DNA of 64,000 nt from an uncultured Neomegalonema sp. (GCA_937911325.1 CALDSD010000069.1:1-64000); one strand, 5' to 3'. Shown: positions 18,827 to 27,860, counted from the stretch's first letter. Program-made: numbers and translations. Notes: generated by a model from the letters alone, not told the origin.

Positions 18827-20656
18827 ATGGCCGACGCGCCCCTCACCGAGACGCGGGAGTTCGATCTCAGCCAATCCCCGGCGGCGCTTTGGCCGCTGCT
18901 AGCTGACACGAATCGACTGAACGAAGCTCTTGGACTGCCGAGATACGCGCTTTCCGTGGATCGGGAGCCCGAAGATCCGCGTCTTTTGGGCCACAGCGTC
19001 GACTCGGGACGATCCCAAGTCTGGGAGGAACGTCCCTTCGAGTGGGTCGCAGGGCAGTGGTGGCGATTTGAGCGGCTGTTTCACAAGGGACCGCTCAAAA
19101 CACTTTCAGGCACTCTCGTTCTGAAGCGGACGCCCGTGGGCGGCGCTCAGGTCCAGTTCGCCATTTCGGCGGAGCCAGACGGGCTGGTGGGTAAGACGCT
19201 GTTGGCGTCGGGGCATCTGCGCAAGCTCGCAAATCTTCTGCAGGAGAGAGCGGAGGACGTCGACGCCTTTCTTGCTGGGGCTCGGCCGACGCCGTTTTCG
19301 ACGCGGGCGCCCGTGCGTCCGCGCGAGGCGGATCGTCAGATCGATGGTCGCGCGTCCGACATGGCGAAGTCCGATTATAGCAACGGCGCGGCGCCCGCAC
19401 TCGCGAGCATGTTGGCGGAAGCGCCAGACAGCGAGTTGAGCGAAATCCGCGTTCGTCGCTTGTCGCGCGTCTTGGAGCTGCCTGAGCGTGAGACCGCCGA
19501 GGCCTGTTTGGCGGCGACCGAAGCTGGATTGCTGCAGCGCCGCTTCATCGTGATCTGCCCGCGCTGTCGCCGGCCCTGCGCGGACGCGCCGTCGTTGGCC
19601 GAGTTGCCGGAGCGGGCCAGCTGCGCGGTCGACGCGGTCGAGTTCGGTTGCGATCTGGCCTTAAACGTCGAATCGGTTTTCACGGCCTCCCCGAGCGTCA
19701 GGGCGCTCGACCGCGGCTTTTTCTGCGGTTCCGGCCCGATGACGGCGCCGCATGTCGTGATCCAACAACTGTTGGCGCCAGGCGAGCGAAGAGTATTCCC
19801 GTTCACCGCCTCGACCGGCGGTTTCCGCCTGCGCGCGGACCCGCCGATCGCGCGGCCCGGCGAGGAAGATCTCGGCGCGGAGGCCGTCTTTGATCATCAA
19901 GGCGGGGCCTTTCCGATGCTCGCCGCGTCCGGCGACGCCGTCGCGGTCGGAGCGCCGTCGCCCGACGGATCGATTGTGTTCGAAAACCACTCAACCGAGC
20001 CGAGACTGATGCGTCTTGAGCGGCGGGAATGGCGCGCGGACGCTTTGACCGCGGCTGAGATTTCAGTGCTGCAAGCGTATCGAGACATGTTTCCCAGCGA
20101 CGGCCCGGCGCAAGCCGTTCGGAGCGGGCGGTTGGTCTTTTTGCATGTTGCGCCAGCCGGCCAAGCCGCTGTCGCGGCGCAGCTCGGCGATGAGAGGCCG
20201 ATCCGCGCTCTCGCCGCCGCGGCGAGCGTCGCGAAAATCGTGGCTCGGCGCCGGAACGGCGGGATTGTCCGACGTTTGGGCGATGCGCTGACACTCGTGT
20301 TCCTGGACCCGCTTGACGCGGTCGCCGCCGCCCTGGAGCTGCGCGCGGAAGTGATCAACATCTTGAACGCCGCGGGCGCGCAGCAGGCCGGCGGGCTGAC
20401 GAGCCTGAGTTTTGGCGTCGCCGCAGGCCGCACCGTCGCCACCCGCAGCGACGCAGGCATAGATTTTGTCGGGCAGGGCGCGACGCTCGCCATGGCGCTG
20501 AGCCATGCCGGGCAGCCGCATGGCGTTCACATCGCTAGCGATCTTGCGAACGCGCCCGGCGTCCCGGAGGCTGTCTCGAGGTTTCAAAAGAAAGAGGGAG
20601 CGCTGTCTTTGCATGGCGCTTCGGAACCGTATCCGTTCCTCCACGTCGCTGCGTAA
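18827..20656 (+). CDS. SRPBCC-DUF5939-cyclase-like protein with degenerate catalytic site
   Basis: A 609-residue, apparently cytoplasmic protein. Residues 1-150 resemble an SRPBCC/START domain (SPAALWPLLADTNRLNEALG; FEWVAGQWWRFERLFHKGPL). About 190-430 resembles DUF5939, with a putative metal knuckle CPRCRRPC plus later cysteines. About 433-590 resembles a class III nucleotide cyclase. In the last part the first metal Asp (family FxDxxGST) is replaced (FLHVAPAG, 438-445), and the Asn/Arg of the VNxAxR motif are lost (GQGATLAMAL). RLGDA (483-487) and IDFVG remain. Catalysis is therefore unlikely; a regulatory role is inferred. ATG 18827 starts the SRPBCC domain; the frame is open back to 18656. 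Confidence 0.75.
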   Translation: MADAPLTETREFDLSQSPAALWPLLADTNRLNEALGLPRYALSVDREPEDPRLLGHSVDSGRSQVWEERPFEWVAGQWWRFERLFHKGPLKTLSGTLVLKRTPVGGAQVQFAISAEPDGLVGKTLLASGHLRKLANLLQERAEDVDAFLAGARPTPFSTRAPVRPREADRQIDGRASDMAKSDYSNGAAPALASMLAEAPDSELSEIRVRRLSRVLELPERETAEACLAATEAGLLQRRFIVICPRCRRPCADAPSLAELPERASCAVDAVEFGCDLALNVESVFTASPSVRALDRGFFCGSGPMTAPHVVIQQLLAPGERRVFPFTASTGGFRLRADPPIARPGEEDLGAEAVFDHQGGAFPMLAASGDAVAVGAPSPDGSIVFENHSTEPRLMRLERREWRADALTAAEISVLQAYRDMFPSDGPAQAVRSGRLVFLHVAPAGQAAVAAQLGDERPIRALAAAASVAKIVARRRNGGIVRRLGDALTLVFLDPLDAVAAALELRAEVINILNAAGAQQAGGLTSLSFGVAAGRTVATRSDAGIDFVGQGATLAMALSHAGQPHGVHIASDLANAPGVPEAVSRFQKKEGALSLHGASEPYPFLHVAA

Positions 20657-20736
20657 TCTTCGCGCATGCCGCCGCTGGCGTGGGACAGCGCCGAGAACCT
20701 CTGCTAGACGACGCGACTCAGAGAAAGGGATGCGAG

Positions 20737-21306
20737 ATGTCGTTCAAACGATGGTTCGCCGTAATGAGCTTCACGGCGTTGGGGTTCCTGGTTGCAGGCT
20801 GCGACGAGCAGCCATGGGTGATCTCTAAAGTCGATCGCAGCGTGGCGTTCGACAACGCCATGGTGCGCGCGATGGCGGCGGGCGGCGGGATCGCCACCGA
20901 GGTCTACGGAGCGCCATGGCCTGGGGCCACGCCAGAAGCGATCGCCGACAGTCTTCGGATGCCCAACGATCTTCCAACGGACATCCGGTTTCGGGCTGTG
21001 GAGCCGCAATCGCTGTCGCCGCGCAATCCGCACAAACTGGTTTTGATCTTCAATGGCGAACTCCCGTCCGACCCTCTTGTCGCCTGCGACCTCGAGGCGA
21101 ATGAACCGGTGAACGAGCCGCAATCCACCGGCTTTGAGCTTTTCGCGGTGTTTTGCAAAGGCCGGACGACCAATTCGGGTTGGATGGCGCACGGGCGTCT
21201 CTCCGCGCCAAAGCAAGCCGCCGGCGACTGGGACGGGTTTCAGAACCTGTCTCGCGTCTTTTTTCGAGCATTGCTGACCGACTATAGCGGTCGGATTGAT
21301 AAGTAG
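20737..21306 (+). CDS. Predicted lipoprotein of unknown function
   Basis: A 189-residue protein with signal peptide MSFKRWFAVMSFTALGFLVAG followed by Cys (lipobox LVAGC, Cys 22), so probably membrane-anchored. No family was recognised in the mature part, which has two further cysteines (VACDLEAN and AVFCKGRT) that could pair. ATG 20737 has AAGGGA 8 bases upstream. It lies 80 bases after the cyclase-like gene and 48 bases before the next gene's preferred start, so the three may form one operon. Confidence 0.7.
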   Translation: MSFKRWFAVMSFTALGFLVAGCDEQPWVISKVDRSVAFDNAMVRAMAAGGGIATEVYGAPWPGATPEAIADSLRMPNDLPTDIRFRAVEPQSLSPRNPHKLVLIFNGELPSDPLVACDLEANEPVNEPQSTGFELFAVFCKGRTTNSGWMAHGRLSAPKQAAGDWDGFQNLSRVFFRALLTDYSGRIDK

Positions 21307-21354
21307 ACCCCTGTGAGTTTTTCCGTCGAAGCGAGGCCCCTTGAGGGACCATCC

Positions 21355-22890
21355 ATGGCACACAGCGACATCGGCGCGATACTGACAGTCGCCCCTGCGG
21401 GTGGCGACCTTGGCGACCGGGCCGCCTGGGCTCGTCTTGCGGACGCGTTGGCTTCGGTCGCCCCTGATGCGAAACTCGAGGTCACGGACGCTTCGACCGA
21501 ATTTGAGGCGGCGCGCGCGCTTCAACGGTACTGCGCCGAGTTGGAGTACGACGACTTTGCGCTGGTGATCTTGCACGGCGACGTCTCGAAAGGCGCGGAC
21601 GGCGACCTGGTCGTCTCGATCGCGTCGGAGCAACATCTGACTGGCGCGACGCTGCGCGCGGCGCTGAAGACGACCGGGGCCAGTCGCCAACTGGTGATCC
21701 TCACGGGGTCCTTTCCGCACGGATCTCTTTCCGTGGACGATCTGCGCGCGCATTGGGAAGCCGGAGACCGCTCTATCGCCGTGCTCGCCGCGCCGGTCCA
21801 CGATCTGTCGCCCGAAGCCTTTTCGCTTCGTCTCGCTCTGGCTCTCGAACGCGGGTTCGACGGAACGCTGGAAGCCTGGGCCCGCGCGACCCAACGCGCC
21901 GGCTCCGACGTCGCCGTCCTGTCAGCCTCGCAAGGCGCGCGCTCCTGGCGCATCGCGCCGGCGGTGCTGGCGAAGATCGACGCTGGCGACCTCGAGGACG
22001 ACGACATCGCCATCGCTGATTTCGAAGCGATCACGCCCGAGCCGGCGACAGCGCCGCCGCCGCTGAGTTTGCCGGAGATGCTCGAGCTTCGCCGGCGCAA
22101 GCTTCTGGATCATGACGGTCCGAACGCAACCTGGGGTCGCCCAGGTTTGGCTCCCAAGAGGGGGTCGGCGCCTCGCTCCGCGGGCGGTTTTGCAAGATAC
22201 AAACGCTCGACCGAGTCGCCCGACCAACAGGCGGTGCGGCGATCGGCGGCGGAGGTTTCGCCTGGCAAACTGCACACGGACGCGCCAACGCGAATGCGCG
22301 TCGCGGATCCGCGGATCGTCAGCGTGGCGCTCACGCGCGACGCGGCCCGAAGCGCCGCTGAAGTGCTGGCTGGGGGATCTTTGAACGATCTGAGCACGCA
22401 CGACTTGATGATGACCGGGCTTATGTCGGTGTCGCTGCGTGATCCGGACGATGCGTTTGATATCCGCCCGCTTTCGCCGGAGATGCAAACCATTGATCAC
22501 GAGAGGCTGGCCGCGTTCCTCGATCAGAACCCGTTGCGTGACCATACCGCCAGGGAAGGCGCAGGGCTTTGGCGCTGGCGCGTCACCCCAAAGAAGTCCG
22601 GAAACTACACGCTCAACATCGCCGCCACGGCCTATGTCAGCAGCGACATGATCGCCGGACGGGAGGGCGCGCTGGTTCCTGCTCCGATTCAAAGCGAGGA
22701 CGTTCCGATCTCGGTTCGCGTCAACTCCGGTTTGGCGTTGAGAGCCGCAATGCGCTGGGTGGTGGTCGGCGCCGCCAGCGTGGCGCTGTTCGACCTCGGT
22801 CTCAAGCCGGCGCTTGAAAACCCGGAAGCGATCACCGCAGCGGTTGGGTCGGCGATCGAGTGGTTCAACGGTCTGGGACGAGCGGACTAG
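21355..22890 (+). CDS. Possible caspase-like pseudoenzyme with C-terminal membrane segment
   Basis: A 511-residue protein; no family was firmly recognised. Residues 1-200 read like a caspase-fold p20 domain: YDDFALVILHGD (His 74 where GHG is usual), then a QLVILTGSFPHG strand-loop where family members have DxCxSG. Here Ser 119 sits at the cysteine position. About 250-330 is a Pro/Arg-rich linker. About 385-460 (LWRWRVTPKKSGNYTLNI) looks like a beta-sandwich. A hydrophobic segment (RWVVVGAASVALFDLGL) is near the C terminus. ATG 21355 has GAGGGA 7 bases upstream; a GTG at 21313 is the alternative. The caspase reading is an inference from sequence pattern. Confidence 0.6.
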   Translation: MAHSDIGAILTVAPAGGDLGDRAAWARLADALASVAPDAKLEVTDASTEFEAARALQRYCAELEYDDFALVILHGDVSKGADGDLVVSIASEQHLTGATLRAALKTTGASRQLVILTGSFPHGSLSVDDLRAHWEAGDRSIAVLAAPVHDLSPEAFSLRLALALERGFDGTLEAWARATQRAGSDVAVLSASQGARSWRIAPAVLAKIDAGDLEDDDIAIADFEAITPEPATAPPPLSLPEMLELRRRKLLDHDGPNATWGRPGLAPKRGSAPRSAGGFARYKRSTESPDQQAVRRSAAEVSPGKLHTDAPTRMRVADPRIVSVALTRDAARSAAEVLAGGSLNDLSTHDLMMTGLMSVSLRDPDDAFDIRPLSPEMQTIDHERLAAFLDQNPLRDHTAREGAGLWRWRVTPKKSGNYTLNIAATAYVSSDMIAGREGALVPAPIQSEDVPISVRVNSGLALRAAMRWVVVGAASVALFDLGLKPALENPEAITAAVGSAIEWFNGLGRAD

Positions 22891-24773
22891 CCCGCCAGCG
22901 CCGCCTCGGCTTCCTCAAGCTTGGCGGCTGCGGCCTCCCAAAGGGTTTCGGCCTTGTTCAGTCCAGCCAGGATCTCGCCGTGCTTTCGGTTGAGTTCCTC
23001 CAGGCGTCCTGACTGATCATCATAGAGAGCGGGATCCGCAAGCAGCGTCTCCACCTTTTCCCGCATGTCTTCCAGCTTTGCGATCCGAGTTTCGCACGCC
23101 TCGACTTCCGCGCGCATGGGCGCGAGCTGCGAGCGCTTTTCGGCCGCGGCCCGTCGGCCTGCCGGCTTGGCCGCCGCGTTTTGCGTCGCGTGCGCTTTGC
23201 GCGCTGCGCCGCCGCGCTCTGACAGCAGCAGTTTCTTGTAGTCCTCGAGATCCCCGTCGAAACTCTGCACGCCGCCGTCTTTGACCAACCAGAGCCGGTC
23301 GGCCACGGACGCGACCAGGTCCGGGTCATGGCTGACCAGAATGACGGCGCCTTGATATTCCGCGAGCGCCTGGGCGAGGTTCTCGCGACTTTCGATGTCG
23401 AGATGGTTGGTCGGCTCGTCGAGGATCAGTAGATGCGGCGCGTCGAGGGTCGACAAACACATCAAAAGCCGCGCCTTTTGCCCGCCCGACAGCCGTTCGA
23501 CAGGGTTTTCGACAACGTCCGCGCCCAACCCCCAGGACCCGAGCCGAGCGCGCAGTTTGGCGGGCGGCTCCTCGGGGCGCTGCCGCGCGATGTGCTGCAC
23601 TGGCGTCTCTCCGGCGACAAGCTCGTCAAGCTGGTGTTGAGCGAAGTACCCGACCCGAAGCTTTCCGGAACGCGTCACCACGCCCGACTGTGCGTCCAGG
23701 CGTGCGCCGATCAGCTTTGACAAGGTCGACTTGCCTTGGCCGTTGGCGCCGAGCAGCGCGATCCTGTCGTCCTGGTCGATACGGAAACTGAGTCGCGACA
23801 GGATCGTGGCGTCGCCGTAGCCGACCGCCGCGTCCTCCGCCGCGATAAGGGGCGGCGGCAATTCCTCAGGGTCGGGAAAGCGGATCGCCGCCACCGCGCT
23901 TTCTGAGATCGCGGCGATGGGCTGCATTCTTTCGAGCATTTTCAAGCGCGCCTGCGCCTGCTTGGCTTTGCTCGCTTTGTACCGAAACCGATCGACAAAG
24001 CTCTGGATATGCTCGCGCTGCGCATCCTGCTTTTTCTTCAGCGCCAATTGCCCTTCGAGCCGCGCCCGCCGTTGTGCTTCGAACTTGTCGTAAGGAACTG
24101 CGTAATAGTCGAGCTTGCCGTCGCGCAGGTGCAAGATCGAGCCGACGGCGCGGTTCAGCAGACCCCGGTCGTGACTGATGACAAGCGCGGTCCTCGGGTA
24201 ACGCGCCAGGAAACTCTCCAACCAGACCGTTCCCTCCAGGTCGAGATAGTTGGTCGGTTCGTCGAGCAACAGCAGATCCGGCTCGGAAAACAGCACGGCG
24301 GCCAACGCCACGCGCATGCGCCAGCCGCCAGAGAACTCGTGGCAGGCGCGACGTTGGTCCTGGGCGCTAAAGCCGAGGCCAGAGAGAATCGAGGACGCCC
24401 GCGCCTCAGCCGAATGCGCGCCGATATCCGCGAGCCGCTCCTGAATCTCGGCGATGCGGTCCGGGGTCCTGGCCGTTTCAGCTTCGCTCAAGAGGGCGGC
24501 GCGTTCGGTGTCCGCCGCCAGCACGGTGTCGAGCAAGCTGTCATCCGAGGCCGGCGCTTCTTGGGCCACGCCGCCGATACGCGCTCCGTTCGGAGTGCCG
24601 ATCTCGCCGCCGTCCAATGAAAGCTCGCCGCGGATCAACCGGAACAGCGTTGTTTTTCCAGTACCGTTTCGGCCGACGACGCCGACGCGGTGGCCGTCTG
24701 GGATCGTCGCCGACGCGCCGTCAAAGAGAACCCGGCCGTCCATTCTGAACTGTATCGTGTCGAGGCGGAGCAT
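22887..24773 (-). CDS. ABC-F family ATP-binding protein
   Basis: A 628-residue protein with two tandem ABC domains and no membrane spans. Walker A is GRNGTGKTT and GANGQGKST; ABC signatures are FSGGWRMR and LSGGQKAR; Walker B is LLLLDEPTNYLDL and LLILDEPTNHLDI. A charged linker (about 240-300, KKKQDAQREHIQSFVDRFRYK) separates the domains. A C-terminal coiled-coil (about 540-625) resembles that of Uup/YheS-type proteins. ABC-F proteins act on ribosomes or, for Uup, in DNA-intermediate processing. The subtype is not certain. It is convergent with the preceding gene, overlapping it by 4 bases. Confidence 0.93.
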   Translation of the reverse strand: MLRLDTIQFRMDGRVLFDGASATIPDGHRVGVVGRNGTGKTTLFRLIRGELSLDGGEIGTPNGARIGGVAQEAPASDDSLLDTVLAADTERAALLSEAETARTPDRIAEIQERLADIGAHSAEARASSILSGLGFSAQDQRRACHEFSGGWRMRVALAAVLFSEPDLLLLDEPTNYLDLEGTVWLESFLARYPRTALVISHDRGLLNRAVGSILHLRDGKLDYYAVPYDKFEAQRRARLEGQLALKKKQDAQREHIQSFVDRFRYKASKAKQAQARLKMLERMQPIAAISESAVAAIRFPDPEELPPPLIAAEDAAVGYGDATILSRLSFRIDQDDRIALLGANGQGKSTLSKLIGARLDAQSGVVTRSGKLRVGYFAQHQLDELVAGETPVQHIARQRPEEPPAKLRARLGSWGLGADVVENPVERLSGGQKARLLMCLSTLDAPHLLILDEPTNHLDIESRENLAQALAEYQGAVILVSHDPDLVASVADRLWLVKDGGVQSFDGDLEDYKKLLLSERGGAARKAHATQNAAAKPAGRRAAAEKRSQLAPMRAEVEACETRIAKLEDMREKVETLLADPALYDDQSGRLEELNRKHGEILAGLNKAETLWEAAAAKLEEAEAALAG

Positions 24774-24902
24774 CGAAGAAAACCGTTTGTTCGCGGCTGG
24801 ATCGACCGGAGAAGTAAGGGATCAGCTCGATCAGGGAAAGGCCTGCCGTCAGGTGAAGAGATCTTGAGAACGAGACCTCGTTTTCAGCGTAATCACTTCA
24901 AA

Positions 24903-24916
24903 CTGACACAGATCAA
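24903..24916 (+). promoter_or_regulatory. FNR/FixK/Dnr-type box
   Basis: CTGACACAGATCAA departs by one base from TTGAC-N4-ATCAA, a form typical of FNR/CRP-family sites. It lies 64 bases before the Rrf2 regulator start and 130 bases upstream of the divergent ABC-F gene. A role in oxygen or nitric-oxide control of the regulator is inferred. Confidence 0.5.
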
Positions 24917-24979
24917 AACACTTCAGAGCACGCCGCCGTAAACACGAGCATCGATCTCCGGTTTAGGGACCCGCCACCG

Positions 24980-25441
24980 ATGCATATGACCTTGCGATCC
25001 AACCACGCAATGCGGCTGTTGATGTACTGCGCCGTCAACGACGGTCGCGTTGCGCCGGTGTCGGACATCGCGCGGGCCTGCAACATGTCCGAAGCGCATC
25101 TGGGAAAGATTGCAAACGCGCTCGCGGCGGGTGGGTTTGTTCAAACCCTGCGTGGGCGCCGGGGCGGTGTGAGATTGGCGCGCGCCCCGGAAGACCTGAA
25201 TGTCGGCGAGATCATCCGAGCGACGGAACTGGGCTACTGCCTGGTGGAGTGCCTCGCCGCCGAGGGCAACACCTGTCCGCTGACGGAAGTCTGTAAGTTC
25301 CGCTCTGTGATGTCGGAGGCTTTGGAGGCCTTCCTGCGCGTGCTGGACCGCTACACGTTGGCGGATCTCGTCAATGAACCTGGACCGCTGCGCGCCGCGA
25401 TGGGCCTTGAGGTCCCCGCAAAGGCGCCGGAGTTCGCCTAA
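24980..25441 (+). CDS. Rrf2-family Fe-S regulator (RirA/NsrR-like)
   Basis: A 153-residue Rrf2 winged-helix regulator. N-terminal HTH: ISDIARACNMSEAHLGKIAN-like region (residues about 28-47); wing: GRRGGVRLARAPEDL. Three cysteines at 91, 99 and 105 form C-x7-C-x5-C, which would hold a [4Fe-4S] or [2Fe-2S] cluster. As I recall, this spacing is that of rhizobial RirA (iron response), and the opening up to LMYCAVND also aligns with RirA. The C-terminal AFLRVLDRYTLADLV is equally like NsrR (nitric-oxide response). The two cannot be separated by eye. An FNR-type box lies upstream. Confidence 0.85.
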   Translation: MHMTLRSNHAMRLLMYCAVNDGRVAPVSDIARACNMSEAHLGKIANALAAGGFVQTLRGRRGGVRLARAPEDLNVGEIIRATELGYCLVECLAAEGNTCPLTEVCKFRSVMSEALEAFLRVLDRYTLADLVNEPGPLRAAMGLEVPAKAPEFA

Positions 25442-25534
25442 GGCGTCGCATTCCGCAGGCACATTTCGGATTCGCGTCAGCTCCGCCGTCGTCTCGCCGC
25501 TAGGATAGCGTGACTCAAACGGCAGAGGCGCGGC

Positions 25535-27100
25535 ATGACGGATAATCTGGCGACGGTGGAGACAAAACCTCGCGGGCGCGGTGGGCGGTCGGCTCGGCGG
25601 GCTCTGCGAACCGCCCCAAAGTTCGACATGCTCCCTGGTCTGCGCCGCAACCTTCCGCTTTGCGAGCCGATGGGCGAGGACCAGGTTCATCGGATCGACG
25701 ACGCGTCAATGGCGATCCTGGAGGATGTCGGCGTCATCTTCCGCGACGATATCGCGCTTGAGGATTGGAAGCGGGCCGGCGCCGATGTTCGGGGCGAGCG
25801 GGTGCACCTCGATCGCGGACTTGTGCGAGAGCTGATCGCGACGATCCCCGCCGACTTCACTTACCACGCCCGGGATCCGGAGAAGAACGTCGCGCTGGGC
25901 GGGCCGAACTCGATCTTCGTCCCAATGACCGGAGCGCCGTATCTGCGGGACCTCGACGACGTCAGGCGTCTGCCGACGATCGAAGATCTGTCGATGTTCC
26001 ACAAGCTTGCGCATATGGCGCCGGCGCTGCATTCCTCGGCGCATCACATCGTGGAGCCGATGGACCTCGCCATCAGCCACCGCCATCTGCACATCACGTA
26101 TTCGTCGATGAAGTACTCGGACAAGACGTTCATGGGCATGACGACCAGCCCCAAGAACGCCGAAGACGTCATCGACATGTGCGCGATCCTGTTCGGCGAA
26201 GACTTCCTGGACACGCATCCCGTGGTGACGGGAAACTGCAACGGCAACTCGCCGCTGGTTTGGGATGAGACGATGCTGGGCGCCATGCGCGCGTTCTGCC
26301 GACGCAATCAGCCAGTGCTTTGCTCCCCGTTCGTGCTGGGCGGCGCCAACACGCCGGCTTCGACGGCGCCGACCGTGGCGCAGCTCAACGCCGAGGCGCT
26401 GTCGGCGCTGGCGTACACGCAGGTGATCCGCAAAGGCGCGCCTGCGATCTATGGGCACTATCTGGCGACGGTGTCGATGCAGTCCGGCGCGCCGATGGCG
26501 GGCACGCCAGAGATCAGTCTGATGAACTTCATGATCGGGCAGATGGCGCGGTTCTATGATGTTCCCTGGCGGACCTCGAACACGCTGGGAGGGGCCAAGA
26601 CCTTCGACGCCCAGGCGGGCTATGAGAGCGCCGCGACCCTGTCGGCCGTGCTGCATGCCGGCGCAAACTACATCTGGCATTCCGCGGGCTGGAACGAAGC
26701 AGGCATGCATTGTTCGGTCGCCAAGTTCATGGTCGATGCGGAGCAATGCGCAATGGGTCATCGCATGGCGGAAGGCGTCCGCTGGGACGATTTCGACGAG
26801 GCGCTCGCGGCGGTCCGCGATGTCGGGCCGGGCGGGCATTACCTGGGTCATGAGCACACGCAGGCCAACTTCGAGCGCGCGTTCTTCATGCCCAAGCTCT
26901 TCGACAACAACTCGATCGAGCAATGGCAGGCCGAGGGCGGCGTCGAGATCACAGAGCGCGCGCTCACACTCGCCCGCAAGCAGCTCTCCGAGTACGAGGA
27001 GCCGAAGCTCGACGAGGCGAAAGACGAAGCTCTGCTCGACTACATCGCCCGCCGCGAGCGCGAGATCCCGACGATGGACGCGCTGAACCAGGATCATTAG
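25535..27100 (+). CDS. MttB-family (trimethylamine/betaine) methyltransferase
   Basis: A 521-residue member of the MttB superfamily. It starts with a basic region, then CEPMGEDQVHRIDDASMAILEDVGV, GCN-type barrel segments, and GHEHTQANFERAFFMPKLFDN near the C terminus. There is no in-frame amber codon, so it is of the non-pyrrolysine type, whose characterised members demethylate quaternary amines such as glycine betaine, proline betaine and carnitine onto a corrinoid protein. No corrinoid protein gene is adjacent. It heads a likely operon with two SDRs and a VOC protein. The substrate is inferred only as a methylated amine. Confidence 0.88.
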   Translation: MTDNLATVETKPRGRGGRSARRALRTAPKFDMLPGLRRNLPLCEPMGEDQVHRIDDASMAILEDVGVIFRDDIALEDWKRAGADVRGERVHLDRGLVRELIATIPADFTYHARDPEKNVALGGPNSIFVPMTGAPYLRDLDDVRRLPTIEDLSMFHKLAHMAPALHSSAHHIVEPMDLAISHRHLHITYSSMKYSDKTFMGMTTSPKNAEDVIDMCAILFGEDFLDTHPVVTGNCNGNSPLVWDETMLGAMRAFCRRNQPVLCSPFVLGGANTPASTAPTVAQLNAEALSALAYTQVIRKGAPAIYGHYLATVSMQSGAPMAGTPEISLMNFMIGQMARFYDVPWRTSNTLGGAKTFDAQAGYESAATLSAVLHAGANYIWHSAGWNEAGMHCSVAKFMVDAEQCAMGHRMAEGVRWDDFDEALAAVRDVGPGGHYLGHEHTQANFERAFFMPKLFDNNSIEQWQAEGGVEITERALTLARKQLSEYEEPKLDEAKDEALLDYIARREREIPTMDALNQDH

Positions 27101-27125
27101 CCGGCGGGCGCCGAAGGGGGTTCTG

Positions 27126-27860
27126 ATGCGGCTGGAAGGAAGACGAGCGCTGGTGACCGGCGCCGCAGGCGGTATCGGCGCAGCGATTGTCCAGCGCCTG
27201 CGCCGCGATGGCGCCGTGGTCGCGTCGGCGGACCAGGAAGGCGCGCCAGCCTCGGGCCTCGATTTCAGTTTTCCCGGAGATCTGACCGACCCAGGCTATG
27301 TCGACGCGTTGCCCGAGCGCGCGATCGAGGCGATGGGTGGATTGGACATCCTGGTGAACAACGCCGGCGTGATGCGTCGCGGACCGGTCACCGAAACATC
27401 CGACGACGACTTCCGACTGTCCGTCGCGGTGAATGTCGAGGCGCCGTTCCGTCTGTGCCGGGCGGCGATCCCGCTGATCGCGGCCGCAGGCGGCGGCGCG
27501 ATCGTCAATCTCGCCTCCTGCTGGGGCGTGCGCCCCGGCCCCAATCACGCTGTCTACTGCATGACCAAGGCGGCGCTGGCGTCGCTGACCCAGTGCATGG
27601 CTCGGGACCATGCGGGCGACGGCGTGCGCGTAAACGCCGTCTGCCCGAATGAGGTCGACACCCCGATGCTTCGGACAGGCTTCGCCATCCGGGGCCTCGA
27701 TCCCGCGGACGCCATCGCGTCGCTGGACGCGTCGGTGCCGATCGGGCGCATCGCTCAGCCCGAAGACATCGCCGATGTCGTCGCGTTCCTGGCTTCGGAC
27801 GATGCGCGATACGTTTGCGGCGCCCTTCTTGAGGTCAATGGCGGGAAGCCGGTGGGATGA
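27126..27860 (+). CDS. Short-chain dehydrogenase/reductase (SDR) 1
   Basis: A 244-residue classical SDR. The cofactor motif is TGAAGGIGAA, followed by LVNNAGVM; the catalytic Ser and YCMTK motif lie near residues 130-145 (NLASCWGV, AVYCMTKAALASL), and VNAVCPNEVDTPM follows. The likely reaction is NAD(P)-dependent oxidation or reduction of a hydroxy or keto group; the substrate is unknown. It starts 25 bases after the MttB gene and overlaps the next SDR by 4 bases. Confidence 0.9.
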   Translation: MRLEGRRALVTGAAGGIGAAIVQRLRRDGAVVASADQEGAPASGLDFSFPGDLTDPGYVDALPERAIEAMGGLDILVNNAGVMRRGPVTETSDDDFRLSVAVNVEAPFRLCRAAIPLIAAAGGGAIVNLASCWGVRPGPNHAVYCMTKAALASLTQCMARDHAGDGVRVNAVCPNEVDTPMLRTGFAIRGLDPADAIASLDASVPIGRIAQPEDIADVVAFLASDDARYVCGALLEVNGGKPVG

